Shown one piece after another: positions 35,078-44,266 of a stretch of 64,000 nt of DNA. Positions within the stretch are counted from its first letter, which is position 1. Each line of letters starts with the position of its first letter. The stretch comes from Pseudomonadales bacterium (GTDB lineage Bacteria; Pseudomonadota; Gammaproteobacteria; Pseudomonadales; Azotimanducaceae). The DNA lies in NCBI GenBank assembly GCA_012103505.1, contig WLWP01000001.1, forward strand, positions 2,356,001 through 2,420,000. The letters are read 5' to 3'. Below the pieces are notes generated by a model. The model was not told the origin of the DNA, ran no database searches, and saw only the letters and a list, made by a program, of their open reading frames with translations. The position numbers were made by a program, and so were the translations under genes.

Positions 35078-36157
35078 ATGGCAACGGTATTGGTAGTGGG
35101 CGCAAGTGGTCTGGTAGGCACCGCCGCGGCCAACTCATTCATAGCGGCGGGTTGGGACGTCATCGCGGCCTCGCGCCGATTTCCAGAACTTATCCAAGGT
35201 ACGTTTACCCATGTCAGCTTAGATCTTCAGGACCAAGGCGCATGCCAGAGATTCGCATCTTCACGCAGCGATCTCACCCACGTTGTGTACACCGCAGTCT
35301 TCGAGTTACCTGGGCTCATCGCCGGGTGGTCTGATCCTGTACAAATAAAAACCAACGATCAGATGTTGCGTAACCTTATCGAACCCCTTGTCACGCACAA
35401 CAACATCCAGCACATCACCTTGTTGCAGGGCACAAAGGCCTACGGCGGAGCCGTGCAACCCATGCGGGTGCCCGCGCGAGAGTCTCAGGCGAGAATCGAG
35501 CATCCCAATTTTTACTGGCTCCAGGAAGACTATTTGCGCGACAAATCCGTCTCAGCGCAGTTCACCCTAACCATCCTCAGACCCCAGCTCATTGTTGGTC
35601 CAAATCACGGCGTCGTGATGAATCTGCCGCCAGTGATCGGTGCCTACGCAGCACTGCGCCACGAAGCAGGAGAACTGTTTAGTTTTCCAGGAGGTGCAGA
35701 CTGGGTTTGGGAAGCCGTGGATGCACGCTTGGTAGGAGACGCCTGTCTTTGGGCAGCCACAAACAAAGTATCCCACGGGGAGACCTACAACTTAACTAAC
35801 GGCGAAGTATTCCTGTGGAGAGATATGTGGCCAGAGATCGCAAAGGCCTTAGGCGTTGAAATTGGTCCTGACGAGCCAACGGATATAGCTAAATACATGG
35901 AAGAAAAAGAAGAGGTTTGGGCGGAGTTAGTCCAGAAGTACGGCCTCGAGCCAACGACCCTAAAAGAAATCGTTGGCGAATCACATCACTATGCGAACCT
36001 GTGCTTTGGCTATGGATCGACTGTCTCACCGCCGCCAACCTACGTCAGCACCGTCAAGATCAAACAGGCTGGGTTTACTGAAACTTATGACAGCGAACTA
36101 AGTTTTTGTCATTGGCTGGGAGATCTGCAGGACCGCAAGATCATCCCAACGTTCTGA
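35078..36157 (+). CDS. PRISE-like NAD(P)-dependent reductase (progesterone 5-beta-reductase/iridoid synthase type)
   Basis: A 359-residue atypical SDR. The cofactor loop is GASGLVGTAAA near residues 8-18, LLQGTKAYG near residue 113 and NFYWLQEDYL near residue 145. These match plant and bacterial PRISE enzymes, which reduce enones and use the Tyr and Lys of non-standard motifs. GGAGG precedes the ATG. A reductase for alpha,beta-unsaturated carbonyls would fit the terpenoid or steroid-like catabolic theme. Confidence 0.85.
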   Translation: MATVLVVGASGLVGTAAANSFIAAGWDVIAASRRFPELIQGTFTHVSLDLQDQGACQRFASSRSDLTHVVYTAVFELPGLIAGWSDPVQIKTNDQMLRNLIEPLVTHNNIQHITLLQGTKAYGGAVQPMRVPARESQARIEHPNFYWLQEDYLRDKSVSAQFTLTILRPQLIVGPNHGVVMNLPPVIGAYAALRHEAGELFSFPGGADWVWEAVDARLVGDACLWAATNKVSHGETYNLTNGEVFLWRDMWPEIAKALGVEIGPDEPTDIAKYMEEKEEVWAELVQKYGLEPTTLKEIVGESHHYANLCFGYGSTVSPPPTYVSTVKIKQAGFTETYDSELSFCHWLGDLQDRKIIPTF

Positions 36158-36171
36158 CTAAAGATGCAGAG

Positions 36172-37359
36172 TTAGGCCGCCGCCTCGACTCGCGCTTCTG
36201 GCCACAGACGTAAGAAGTTCTCGCTATAAAACTTCGTCTTCACATCTTCACTCGCTGTTTCAAGTGTTCGCTCAAAACGACCGATCGGATCCTTGGTACC
36301 CTCAATGTGGGGGTAGTCACTTGAAAAGAGGTATAGATCTTCATTTGATTCATTGATCATCCGACCCACGTCTTCGTTTGGCATCGGCGTGAAGCCCATC
36401 TGGTGTGAGAGCTGTTCTGTTGGCGTGCGATCGAATCGAACGGACTCATCATTACGGGCAAAAATCCGGCAAACGTCGTCAAGGCGCCGGAGCATGCCTG
36501 GTACCCAGCCAGCACCTAACTCAACAGCTGCGCCATTTAGCTCAGGATGTCGATGGAAGACACCGTCGATGACCATCATGCTCAGAAACATTTCTGGTGC
36601 TTGATGCAGGACAGCCGCATCTTTCGTGCGCACATTTTCACCGCCACCCAACCAATCTTTGGACGCTTTGCGACCGTTGTTACCCCAAGACTTGTGTACC
36701 TGTAACGGCGCCCCACCAACATGCAAAACAAACGGCACACCAGCTTCGGCAAGGCGAGCCCAAAACGGATCAAAATCTATGTGTCCAGGGGCTCGGTCGA
36801 TGGGCGATCTGTGCGGAATCCAGATCGCTTCCAAACCTTGATTAAGACACCACTCCAACTCTTTTATCGCGAGCTCTGGGTCATCCAATGCAACAGCACC
36901 GACGCCCATCAATCGATCATCGGGCTGGCAAAACTCAGACATGTGGCGATTGTGGCCGCGAGCGGCGCCATAGCGAATTTTCGGATCCGTCTTTGAGCTC
37001 GGGTGAAACGCAGTGACAAGGCTATGTGTTGCAAACACCAGCTGCTTTTTAAAGCCGAGCAAGTCCATCGCTTGGGTGCGATCTCCACTATTAAATGCAC
37101 CAAGTGCTTGGATCTCCTTACTTTTCGCGATCAGCTCGTCACCCATAGCCAGCTGTGTGGCGACGTGTTCGTCGCTGTGCTTACCACCCTGCTCCATGAT
37201 TACGGCCACTTCTTCATCCGTGACAATCGAAGCGCTATAACTCACTTCAGGTATATCGTCTCGCACATCCGGATCAGCATAGGAAGTGACGAAGTCGGGC
37301 AACTCCATCACGTGACTGTCCGCATCGTAATATGGACGATCATTGGGTGCATAAGCCAT
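36172..37359 (-). CDS. Amidohydrolase family protein (ACMSD-like, PF04909)
   Basis: A 395-residue TIM-barrel amidohydrolase. DADSHVMELPDF at the N-terminus carries the metal-binding H of this family, VLHVGGAPL near residue 210 the second metal His, and FSSDYPHIEGT near residue 350 the last Asp and His. The family includes decarboxylases and hydrolases acting on ring-derived acids. Divergent from the SDR at 37457. Confidence 0.88.
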   Translation of the reverse strand: MAYAPNDRPYYDADSHVMELPDFVTSYADPDVRDDIPEVSYSASIVTDEEVAVIMEQGGKHSDEHVATQLAMGDELIAKSKEIQALGAFNSGDRTQAMDLLGFKKQLVFATHSLVTAFHPSSKTDPKIRYGAARGHNRHMSEFCQPDDRLMGVGAVALDDPELAIKELEWCLNQGLEAIWIPHRSPIDRAPGHIDFDPFWARLAEAGVPFVLHVGGAPLQVHKSWGNNGRKASKDWLGGGENVRTKDAAVLHQAPEMFLSMMVIDGVFHRHPELNGAAVELGAGWVPGMLRRLDDVCRIFARNDESVRFDRTPTEQLSHQMGFTPMPNEDVGRMINESNEDLYLFSSDYPHIEGTKDPIGRFERTLETASEDVKTKFYSENFLRLWPEARVEAAA

Positions 37360-37456
37360 GGCTATACTCGTTCAATCTAATTGGATGCGTAACTTAACCC
37401 TTTTCCTTGCCCGAGACCAAGCGCCATAATCAGAGCGAATTAAGGTGAGGAATACT

Positions 37457-38203
37457 ATGAGCAATCCATTCGATCTGTCCGGCCGTCTAGCTGTGGTTAC
37501 CGGAGCTGGCAAAGGGATTGGCCGAGGCATCGCGTTACAGCTTGCTAATGCAGGTGCAGACGTCATTGTGAGCGCGCGGACCCAATCGGACTTAGAAGAA
37601 GTCGCCGCAGCCATCCAAGCGATCGGCCGACGGGCAACCCCCGTCGTTGCAGACGTCACCATTACAGAACAACTACAGATGGTAGCCGCGGCTGCCGACC
37701 GCCCTATCGACATCTGGGTTAACAATGCCGGTGGTCTACCCGACGCCACCCCCCGCTATCTCACCAAAACCGCAGAAGACCGTTGGGACGCTCAGATGGA
37801 TCTAAACTTGAAAGCGGTATTCATCGCTACTCAAATTGCTGCGGAAAACATGGAGTCGGGTAGCATCATAAATATTTCCTCCAGCGCTTCGCGCGCGCGG
37901 GGATCGGTAAAGAACGGTCCTTATGCGGCTTCAAAAGCTGCCGTAAATAGCCTCACCGCGACCTTCGCCATCGAAATGGCACCAAAGATCCGCGTCAACG
38001 CTATCGCCCCTGGCCCTATTCCAACCGACAACTTCAACGAATCGACCAGCTTTCCAGAAGGCAAACCGGTCGAGAAAATTATCGGTGTTCCATTGGGTCG
38101 CTTAGGCACGCCAGACGACATCGGGCACGCCGTCGTCTACATGGCAAGCGATGCCGCCAGTTGGGTGACCGGACAATGTCTCTTTGTCACTGGCGGTCTT
38201 TAG
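37457..38203 (+). CDS. SDR family oxidoreductase
   Basis: A 248-residue classical SDR. GAGKGIGRG near residue 15, NNAGG near residue 85, Ser in NISSSASR and YAASK near residues 155-159. AAGGTGAGG precedes the ATG at 37457; a GTG four codons earlier would place the SD inside the gene. Reversible alcohol/ketone conversion with NAD(P). Substrate unknown. Confidence 0.92.
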   Translation: MSNPFDLSGRLAVVTGAGKGIGRGIALQLANAGADVIVSARTQSDLEEVAAAIQAIGRRATPVVADVTITEQLQMVAAAADRPIDIWVNNAGGLPDATPRYLTKTAEDRWDAQMDLNLKAVFIATQIAAENMESGSIINISSSASRARGSVKNGPYAASKAAVNSLTATFAIEMAPKIRVNAIAPGPIPTDNFNESTSFPEGKPVEKIIGVPLGRLGTPDDIGHAVVYMASDAASWVTGQCLFVTGGL

Positions 38204-38236
38204 ATACCGCCGGATTCGCCAATCTCTGCCTCGGAC

Positions 38237-38296
38237 GTCCGCCTTGGCAACGTCCACCTTGGCACCCTCCGCCTTGGCACCCTCCGCCATGGCAAC
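38237..38296. repeat. 15-bp tandem repeat, 4 copies, between convergent genes
   Basis: Units such as GTCCGCCTTGGCACC recur four times with 1-3 changes each. The array fills most of the 99-bp gap between the SDR stop and the amidohydrolase stop. On the minus strand one frame gives AEGAK repeats, but no real gene is supported there. Confidence 0.9.
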
Positions 38297-38302
38297 TTTA
38301 GT

Positions 38303-39418
38303 CTAGGCCAGATCAAATAGCGGCGCCGCGTTGTCCCAAAAAATCTTACGCTTCGCTACATCGCTAATTGGCTGACTTTCCAGATCCGCCATACCTTGAG
38401 GCCAGGTCCCATCCGGATGCGGATAGTCCGTGTTAAAGGTTAGATAGTCTTCGCCTATAAGATCCACCGCTGCAGGCAGCGTCATCTCATCCCCCCGCGC
38501 GGCAACCAAGAAATTAGATTTAAAGTACTCAGTCGGACGTTTCTTCAGCAGCGGGTGCTCTGCCTTACCGGAGAAATCAAAGTGTTGCTCTTGGCGCTGT
38601 AACCAATACGGCAGCCACCCCGCATCTGCCTCGACGTGCACGATTTTCAGGTCAGGATGCTGTTCTATCACGCCAAACCAGATCAGTGACATCATCGCGA
38701 CCATGGCCTCAAACGGATGGGCAATTATATGTCCGGCGGTATGGGTATCCATCCGCTCACCGTAGCTCGGCAGGTGGGGAGAGCCAGAATCGTGAATACA
38801 GATCGGCTTGCCCGATGCTTCTATCGCCGACCACAGTGGATCATATTCTTCGTGATAGAGGTTGCGACCGGATATCGGATTCGGCCGGAGATAGAAGCAA
38901 GCAGCACCTTTTTCAACCATACGACTCACTTCTTCAACCGCAAGATCAGGGGCTTGTACAGGCAACATTGCGGCCATCCGGAGTCGCTTCGAGTCGGCGC
39001 TACAGTATTCGAGACTCCAATCGTTGTAGGCTTGGCAACACGCCAATAGCAGTTCTGTGTCATGAAAAGGCTTGCCCAACAGCTGACCGCCGACTGTTGG
39101 GTAAATGACTTGTGCATCGACACCCTGTTCATCCATATCTTCCAGACGGCTGGCTGGATTGAAGCCTTGACTGCGCGAACGATCGAACCGTTCCATCGCC
39201 TTGCGGGATGCTGCCAAAAATTCTTCTGAATGCATCGGATAGGAGCCATCCTGCTTCGCGAGAGGTTCTCCTTCGCACATCATGCCTTGCTCGCCATTCC
39301 CCATATCGCTGATACCGGGTGCTCGGTCTTTGAAGTTGTCATCTATGTATCTAGCCCATATCGAAGGCGGCTCCATTTGGTGGGCGTCTGTATCTAGTAC
39401 TTTGTATCCGTTGCGCAT
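38303..39418 (-). CDS. Amidohydrolase family protein (ACMSD-like, PF04909)
   Basis: A 371-residue enzyme related to the one at 36172-37359. VLDTDAHQMEPPSIWARYI at the N-terminus, PICIHDSGSPHLP near residue 200 and FNTDYPHPDGT near residue 335 hold the metal-site residues. The start is the third of three ATG codons (39418), because GAGGGG lies 6 nt upstream; a much longer frame begins at 39676 but would run over the divergent gene. Substrate unknown, likely a ring-cleavage or hydroxy-acid intermediate. Confidence 0.85.
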   Translation of the reverse strand: MRNGYKVLDTDAHQMEPPSIWARYIDDNFKDRAPGISDMGNGEQGMMCEGEPLAKQDGSYPMHSEEFLAASRKAMERFDRSRSQGFNPASRLEDMDEQGVDAQVIYPTVGGQLLGKPFHDTELLLACCQAYNDWSLEYCSADSKRLRMAAMLPVQAPDLAVEEVSRMVEKGAACFYLRPNPISGRNLYHEEYDPLWSAIEASGKPICIHDSGSPHLPSYGERMDTHTAGHIIAHPFEAMVAMMSLIWFGVIEQHPDLKIVHVEADAGWLPYWLQRQEQHFDFSGKAEHPLLKKRPTEYFKSNFLVAARGDEMTLPAAVDLIGEDYLTFNTDYPHPDGTWPQGMADLESQPISDVAKRKIFWDNAAPLFDLA

Positions 39419-39544
39419 CATCATCCCCTCATTGCCTTGCTGAGATTTAACGACTAAACCCTCGCCATCGCAATCCCGCACGCCATACCCGAATAGATGC
39501 AGTTTTGCGTACCCTAACAACAAAGCAACACTCGGGGACGCAGC

Positions 39545-40525
39545 ATGACGAAGGTCATTGTCTTGCCTGGATTGACTCTCAACAAAGTAACCGACGACGA
39601 CATCGAACGCATACGTGCATCTGGAGGACCTGGAACTGAGGTTGTGGTGTGCAACTTCGCAGAAAACCCTGACCACGCGAAGCAGGAAGCCGCAGACGCA
39701 GATGTCATTCTTGGCATCGTGCCACCGGAGTTATTCGCAGCCGCACCGAAGTTAAGATGGGTACAGTCAATTTCTTCCGGGGTCGACTCTTTCATGTACC
39801 CCGAGTTCATTAATAACCCTGTCGTCTTGACGAGCGAGAAAGGATTGGTTGGTGAACATTTAGCCGATCATGGCTTTGGCTTGCTGCTGATGCTTACGCG
39901 CCAACTGGCGAGTGCAAGAGATCTCGGTCCAGATGCTTGGAATCATCGTCCTGCACTTAGGGCCCAAGAAATCGAACTTACTGGGGCAACGATGGCCATT
40001 ATCGGCCTCGGCGGAACTGGTCGTGCCATGGCTCGGCGCGCGCTCGCTTTCGGCATGAACATAGTAGCAATTGACCGCGATACGGTCGCGCCCATGGACG
40101 GCGTGACGCTACACGTTAGGTCAGATCATCTCCATGAAATTCTGTCTCAGGCAGACGTCGTCTCTATCTGCTGTCCCTTAACCACAAAGACTGACAAGCT
40201 AATCAACGCGTCAACAATCGCGCAAATGAAAGAAGGTGCCCTTCTAATCAACGTTACCCGAGGCGAGGTCATTGATGAAGACGATGTTGTTGCTGCGCTC
40301 AAATCTGGACACATCAGGGGGGCCGGTCTCGATGTCGCCCCGCGAGAGCCTTTGCCACCCGACAGTGAACTGTGGACGCTAGAAAACGTCGTCATGACCC
40401 CACATACTGCGGGCGCTAGTCAATTTCGCGCTGGCAGGAATTTGGATCGATTTGTCGAGAACCTGCAAAAATTCGTGAACAATGAGCCCTTGGATGGGGT
40501 CATCGACAAAACACTTGGGTATTGA
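39545..40525 (+). CDS. D-2-hydroxyacid dehydrogenase (NAD-dependent)
   Basis: A 326-residue protein. The Rossmann loop is GLGGTGRAMA near residue 156, VNVTRGEVIDEDD near residue 238 holds the catalytic Arg, and MTPHTAGAS near residue 288 the catalytic His. It oxidises 2-hydroxy acids or reduces 2-oxo acids. CGGGGACGCAG precedes the ATG. First gene of the plus-strand run that leads to the reductive-dehalogenase-like gene. Confidence 0.9.
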   Translation: MTKVIVLPGLTLNKVTDDDIERIRASGGPGTEVVVCNFAENPDHAKQEAADADVILGIVPPELFAAAPKLRWVQSISSGVDSFMYPEFINNPVVLTSEKGLVGEHLADHGFGLLLMLTRQLASARDLGPDAWNHRPALRAQEIELTGATMAIIGLGGTGRAMARRALAFGMNIVAIDRDTVAPMDGVTLHVRSDHLHEILSQADVVSICCPLTTKTDKLINASTIAQMKEGALLINVTRGEVIDEDDVVAALKSGHIRGAGLDVAPREPLPPDSELWTLENVVMTPHTAGASQFRAGRNLDRFVENLQKFVNNEPLDGVIDKTLGY

Positions 40526-40586
40526 CCCAAATATTGAGCAGAACGCAAACAACTCGAATCAAGAACAAGAATCAAAGGGAATCAAC

Positions 40587-41417
40587 ATGCGATTAGAAGG
40601 AAAAGTGGCAGCAATTACAGGCGCCGCAAGTGGTTTTGGCGAAGCGGCAGCACGTTTGTTCGTTGCGCAAGGCGCGAAGGTAGTCTTAGGAGACATTCAG
40701 GAAGACCGAGGTAGAGAGGTTGCTGACGAATTGGGCGATGTCGCTGTTTTCGTCAAGTGTAATGTCACTGAAGAAGATGATATCGCCAACCTGGTCGACA
40801 CCGCAGTGAGCAGTTTTGGTCGCCTAGATATCATGTACAACAACGCTGGCATCGTGGGTGCGGTCGGTCCCATCGCGACAACACCTGCGGACGAGTGGAA
40901 GTTCACTGTCGATATTTTACTCAATGGCGTGTTCTACGGCTGCAAACACGCAGCTCGCGTGATGACTCCCCAGGGCTCAGGTTCGATTGTCAGCATGGCG
41001 AGCACCGCCGGTATCTTGGGCGGCTTGGGTCCGCACTGCTACACGGCGTGCAAACATGCCGTCGTCGGTTTAACCAAGGGTGTCGCGGCCGAACTGTGTC
41101 ATCACAACATCCGCGTTAACTGTATTGCACCTGCGGGCATGGCAACCGCAATGGTCGCCAATGTCTCCACCGGCGATCACACACAACTCGATAAAACCAA
41201 AGAAATATTGGCCGCAAATTCCCCATTGAAAGGTCGACCTGGACTTGCTGAGGATGTCGCCAATGCCGCTCTATACCTTGCGAGCGATGAATCTGGTTAT
41301 ACAACCGGACACTGTCTGACGACCGATGCGGGCACGACAACCGGCGCGAGCACGAATCCGGTTGCGTTCGCGGAGTATCAGCCTCTGTTTCGTGAGGCGG
41401 GCAAGAAAGGCTTATAG
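40587..41417 (+). CDS. SDR family oxidoreductase
   Basis: A 276-residue classical SDR. GAASGFGEA near residue 12, NNAGI near residue 86, Ser in SMASTAG and YTACK near residues 152-156. An earlier in-frame ATG at 40482 overlaps the dehydrogenase gene and lacks an SD; AAAGGGA precedes 40587. Acts on an alcohol or ketone with NAD(P). Lies 61 bp after the hydroxyacid dehydrogenase. Confidence 0.92.
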   Translation: MRLEGKVAAITGAASGFGEAAARLFVAQGAKVVLGDIQEDRGREVADELGDVAVFVKCNVTEEDDIANLVDTAVSSFGRLDIMYNNAGIVGAVGPIATTPADEWKFTVDILLNGVFYGCKHAARVMTPQGSGSIVSMASTAGILGGLGPHCYTACKHAVVGLTKGVAAELCHHNIRVNCIAPAGMATAMVANVSTGDHTQLDKTKEILAANSPLKGRPGLAEDVANAALYLASDESGYTTGHCLTTDAGTTTGASTNPVAFAEYQPLFREAGKKGL

Positions 41418-41472
41418 AGAGGACGACAAAGATTCGCTAAGATCGACAACCCATAACGCACAGAGATATAAC

Positions 41473-42102
41473 GTGGCAGAAGCGACCCAACATTCAAATG
41501 ACGAGGCAGATACTGCCGAGCAGGAAGAAACCGTAGAACCCGGTTTAACCGGCATGTTGTTACGCGATATCGCAATAGCTTTCGCCGCACTCTCGCTCTG
41601 GGCTGCAGCTGATGCATGGTATCAAGTTACCGGACTGTGGTTCGCCCAGATGCTAGCCGTAGGGGACGCCTTGTTGGTCGGTCTGCTACTGGCAGCGTTA
41701 TTCCACGAATGGGGACACTACTCTGGGGCACGCGCATCGGGCGCAACCGTCTGTCGCAAAGCACCAGAGGGATTTTCCCTCCTTCGTTTTGACTTCGACT
41801 ACTCCGGCAATGATCACCGGCAATTTCATTGGATGACTTACGGCGGTCACATCCTCCATTGGTCGATACTATTATTGCTTGTGATTGCGTTGCCACTCGA
41901 TTCGCTTAGTCGCATAGCACTTGTTGGCAGCGTCTTCGGCTTTGTAGTGTTTGCGACTTTCATCGAATACAACATCGTTAAAGATACTTGGGCAGGCGCA
42001 GATCCCGGCGAGCGATTGAGTCAGATCACGCCTAAAGATTTTCAACAAGCCACAATGATTGGTGGCTTGGGCGGATTATTCGCCATCGCTGCACTGGCAT
42101 AA
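41473..42102 (+). CDS. HEXXH-containing multi-pass membrane protein (M50-like metalloprotease?)
   Basis: A 209-residue protein starting at GTG 41473. About five hydrophobic helices are visible. HEWGH at residues 78-82 lies at the end of a helix and looks like the zinc motif of site-2-type (M50) proteases, but I see no clear NPDG motif; a Glu in the segment IEYNIVKDTWAGADPGER could be a third ligand. The protein may be an intramembrane protease or a metal-binding membrane protein. Seven bases separate it from the reductive-dehalogenase-like gene, so they are almost surely cotranscribed. Confidence 0.72.
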   Translation: MAEATQHSNDEADTAEQEETVEPGLTGMLLRDIAIAFAALSLWAAADAWYQVTGLWFAQMLAVGDALLVGLLLAALFHEWGHYSGARASGATVCRKAPEGFSLLRFDFDYSGNDHRQFHWMTYGGHILHWSILLLLVIALPLDSLSRIALVGSVFGFVVFATFIEYNIVKDTWAGADPGERLSQITPKDFQQATMIGGLGGLFAIAALA

Positions 42103-42109
42103 ACTAGAG

Positions 42110-44266
42110 ATGCTTTCCCGACTCCACCGCGATGCTGGACACGCACGTGGAGTCGAATTAGGACCCTACCCGCTCGAAGCGCTTGGCCAAGGTGCTGAAT
42201 TCGCGATTCGAGAACGCGTTGCACCGCGCCAGACTCCGCACGCACCGGATGATTCAACTCTCGCGCAGACTGCAAGCTGGTATGCCAATCTTTTTCTAGA
42301 TTGCGCACAACAGGAGTCGGCTCCAGAGTCTGAAGGCAGCACTGATCCTGTGATTCGGGCGAAAGAGGTCAAAGGTGCGGCGTATTACCTAGATGCCGCA
42401 CACGTTGGCATCTGCAGGATCCCTGATTTCGCAACTGACGATGCACATTTCGTAGGCCGCTACGCGACCGTTATCCTCGTGGCGTACGGCCGTGATATAG
42501 GGACGCAAAACCTAGCCCATGAATGGATTGATGGCGCGAGCCATGCGATCGCTCAAATGCGTGGTCACGAAATCGGTGTATCCGTGATGGGACACATTCG
42601 CGCGTTGGGGTTCGAAGCCTCAATTCACACGGAAGGCAGCAACACAGTTAGCCTTGAAAGTTTGGCGTCACTTGCAGGCATCGTACAAATCAAGCATGGA
42701 GAAATCGAAAGTCCCTTCGTTGGCAAACAATTTTCTTTAGTCGCAATCAGCACAAACTACCAAATGGACTGCGACAAGCCTCTCGACCCAAGTACCACAG
42801 TTCCTCAATTGAAATACTGGCTGGGCATTAACGGTGCGGTAAGTGGTCGTGAGCGCAACCGGCGAGCCAAAAGACCCCCTCACTACAGCCGCTATCCGAT
42901 GGAACAAGTGACCCGAGTCGATGTACCCACTACCAAAATCTACGCTGACGAAGTACCGCGCGTTCCTAAACGGGCAGAGTTTTTCATGCGTGCCAGGATG
43001 GGTGATCTAGGCGACAAAGCCCAACGAGAAGTACAGCGGTTTGCCTTTAAGCACCCGCTGACCAACGGCATGATGTACCCGCTTCGGGCCATGGTTCCGC
43101 ACCAGGACGGGGATACCGAACAGGACACAGAGTCGAACCTCACCGATCCAGCGGTCAATACGGAAGCTATCAAAGCGCTTAGCTACCATTTAGGGGCAGA
43201 TTTAACCGGCATCTGCGAAATACCACGCTATGCCTGGTATTCACACGGTCCAACCGGCGAGCCGTATGAGATGAAGCATCGCTATGCAGTCGTCATGCTG
43301 ATCGATCAAGGTTACGACACCATGGAAGGTGCATCCGGCGACGATTGGATCTCAGGTTGCCAATCCATGCGTGGTTATATTCGAGGTGCAGAAATTGCAG
43401 GCGTCATGGCCGACTTCTTACGCAAACTAGGGCATGACTCCCGTCCGCAGACCAACGCCGATAGTCAGGTTTTACAGATTCCTTTGGTCTTACAAGCGGG
43501 TCTTGGCGAGTTGAGTCGAATCGGCGAGCTGGTACTAAACCCCTATGTTGGCCCACGCTTCAAGTCAGTTGTCTTAACCACCAATCTACCGCTTGTTCCT
43601 GACCAACCTATTGACTTTGGATTACAAGAATTTTGCGGTAACTGCTTAAAATGCGCGCGGGAATGCCCGGTTAATGCCATCCCCTTCGGCGACAAGGTCA
43701 TGTTCAATGGCTACGAAATTTGGAAACCTGACGTCGAACGATGCACCCGCTATCGCGTTACCAACCCAAAAGGATCGGCATGCGGCCGCTGCATGAAAAC
43801 TTGTCCGCTGAACAAGGTCGTCAGTTCCGATGGTGCGTTTATCCACCGAATTGGGACCTGGCTTGGTGTCAACGCTAGGCCACTGAAACGATTGCTTGTA
43901 CCCATAGCGGTCAGGTGGGACGACAAGCTTGGTTATGGCACTCGCAACCCAATCAAGCGCTGGTGGCAAGATCTCGAAATCGTTGACGGCATCGCAAGAA
44001 AACCAAAAGCGACCAACGAACGGGATCTCGACGTCAACGCAGATACAAGTGGCGCTAAATCACCAGTCGGTTACTACCACGCCGCCGATAACCCACCACC
44101 AAACACCAAGGTCCCAGTCGTGGCCAACCACAAAGAGGCGATTGCGCGCGCCGCTTACGTAGAAACTCCAGCTCAAGCCGCCCAAAGGCACACCGTCGGG
44201 ACAACCCCACCAGAGCACTACACACCAACACCATCGATTCCAGTAACAGATATAACGGATGAGTGA
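42110..44266 (+). CDS. Reductive-dehalogenase-like protein with two 4Fe-4S motifs and internal duplication
   Basis: A 718-residue protein. The C-terminal part has AGLGELSRIGELVLNPYVGPR followed by DQPIDFG, then CGNCLKCARECP (Cys509, 512, 515, 519) and Cys545 with CGRCMKTCP (558, 561, 565), the arrangement of corrinoid reductive dehalogenases. Residues about 95-250 resemble residues about 345-490 (shared pattern AxxYYLxAAHVGICRIPDFA / ALSYHLGADLTGICEIPRYA), so the cobalamin module seems duplicated, as in catabolic RdhA. No Tat signal and no C-terminal flavin/2Fe-2S reductase domain are present. QueG-like function is less likely. The ATG 42110 sits 7 bp after the upstream stop. Confidence 0.8.
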   Translation: MLSRLHRDAGHARGVELGPYPLEALGQGAEFAIRERVAPRQTPHAPDDSTLAQTASWYANLFLDCAQQESAPESEGSTDPVIRAKEVKGAAYYLDAAHVGICRIPDFATDDAHFVGRYATVILVAYGRDIGTQNLAHEWIDGASHAIAQMRGHEIGVSVMGHIRALGFEASIHTEGSNTVSLESLASLAGIVQIKHGEIESPFVGKQFSLVAISTNYQMDCDKPLDPSTTVPQLKYWLGINGAVSGRERNRRAKRPPHYSRYPMEQVTRVDVPTTKIYADEVPRVPKRAEFFMRARMGDLGDKAQREVQRFAFKHPLTNGMMYPLRAMVPHQDGDTEQDTESNLTDPAVNTEAIKALSYHLGADLTGICEIPRYAWYSHGPTGEPYEMKHRYAVVMLIDQGYDTMEGASGDDWISGCQSMRGYIRGAEIAGVMADFLRKLGHDSRPQTNADSQVLQIPLVLQAGLGELSRIGELVLNPYVGPRFKSVVLTTNLPLVPDQPIDFGLQEFCGNCLKCARECPVNAIPFGDKVMFNGYEIWKPDVERCTRYRVTNPKGSACGRCMKTCPLNKVVSSDGAFIHRIGTWLGVNARPLKRLLVPIAVRWDDKLGYGTRNPIKRWWQDLEIVDGIARKPKATNERDLDVNADTSGAKSPVGYYHAADNPPPNTKVPVVANHKEAIARAAYVETPAQAAQRHTVGTTPPEHYTPTPSIPVTDITDE

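Noticed and set aside
38102-38290. Minus-strand frame with AEGAK repeats
   Set aside because: It overlaps the SDR gene and results from the intergenic 15-bp repeat.
42110-44266. Epoxyqueuosine reductase (QueG)
   Set aside because: The protein is almost twice as long, internally duplicated, and has RdhA-type motifs before the Cys clusters.
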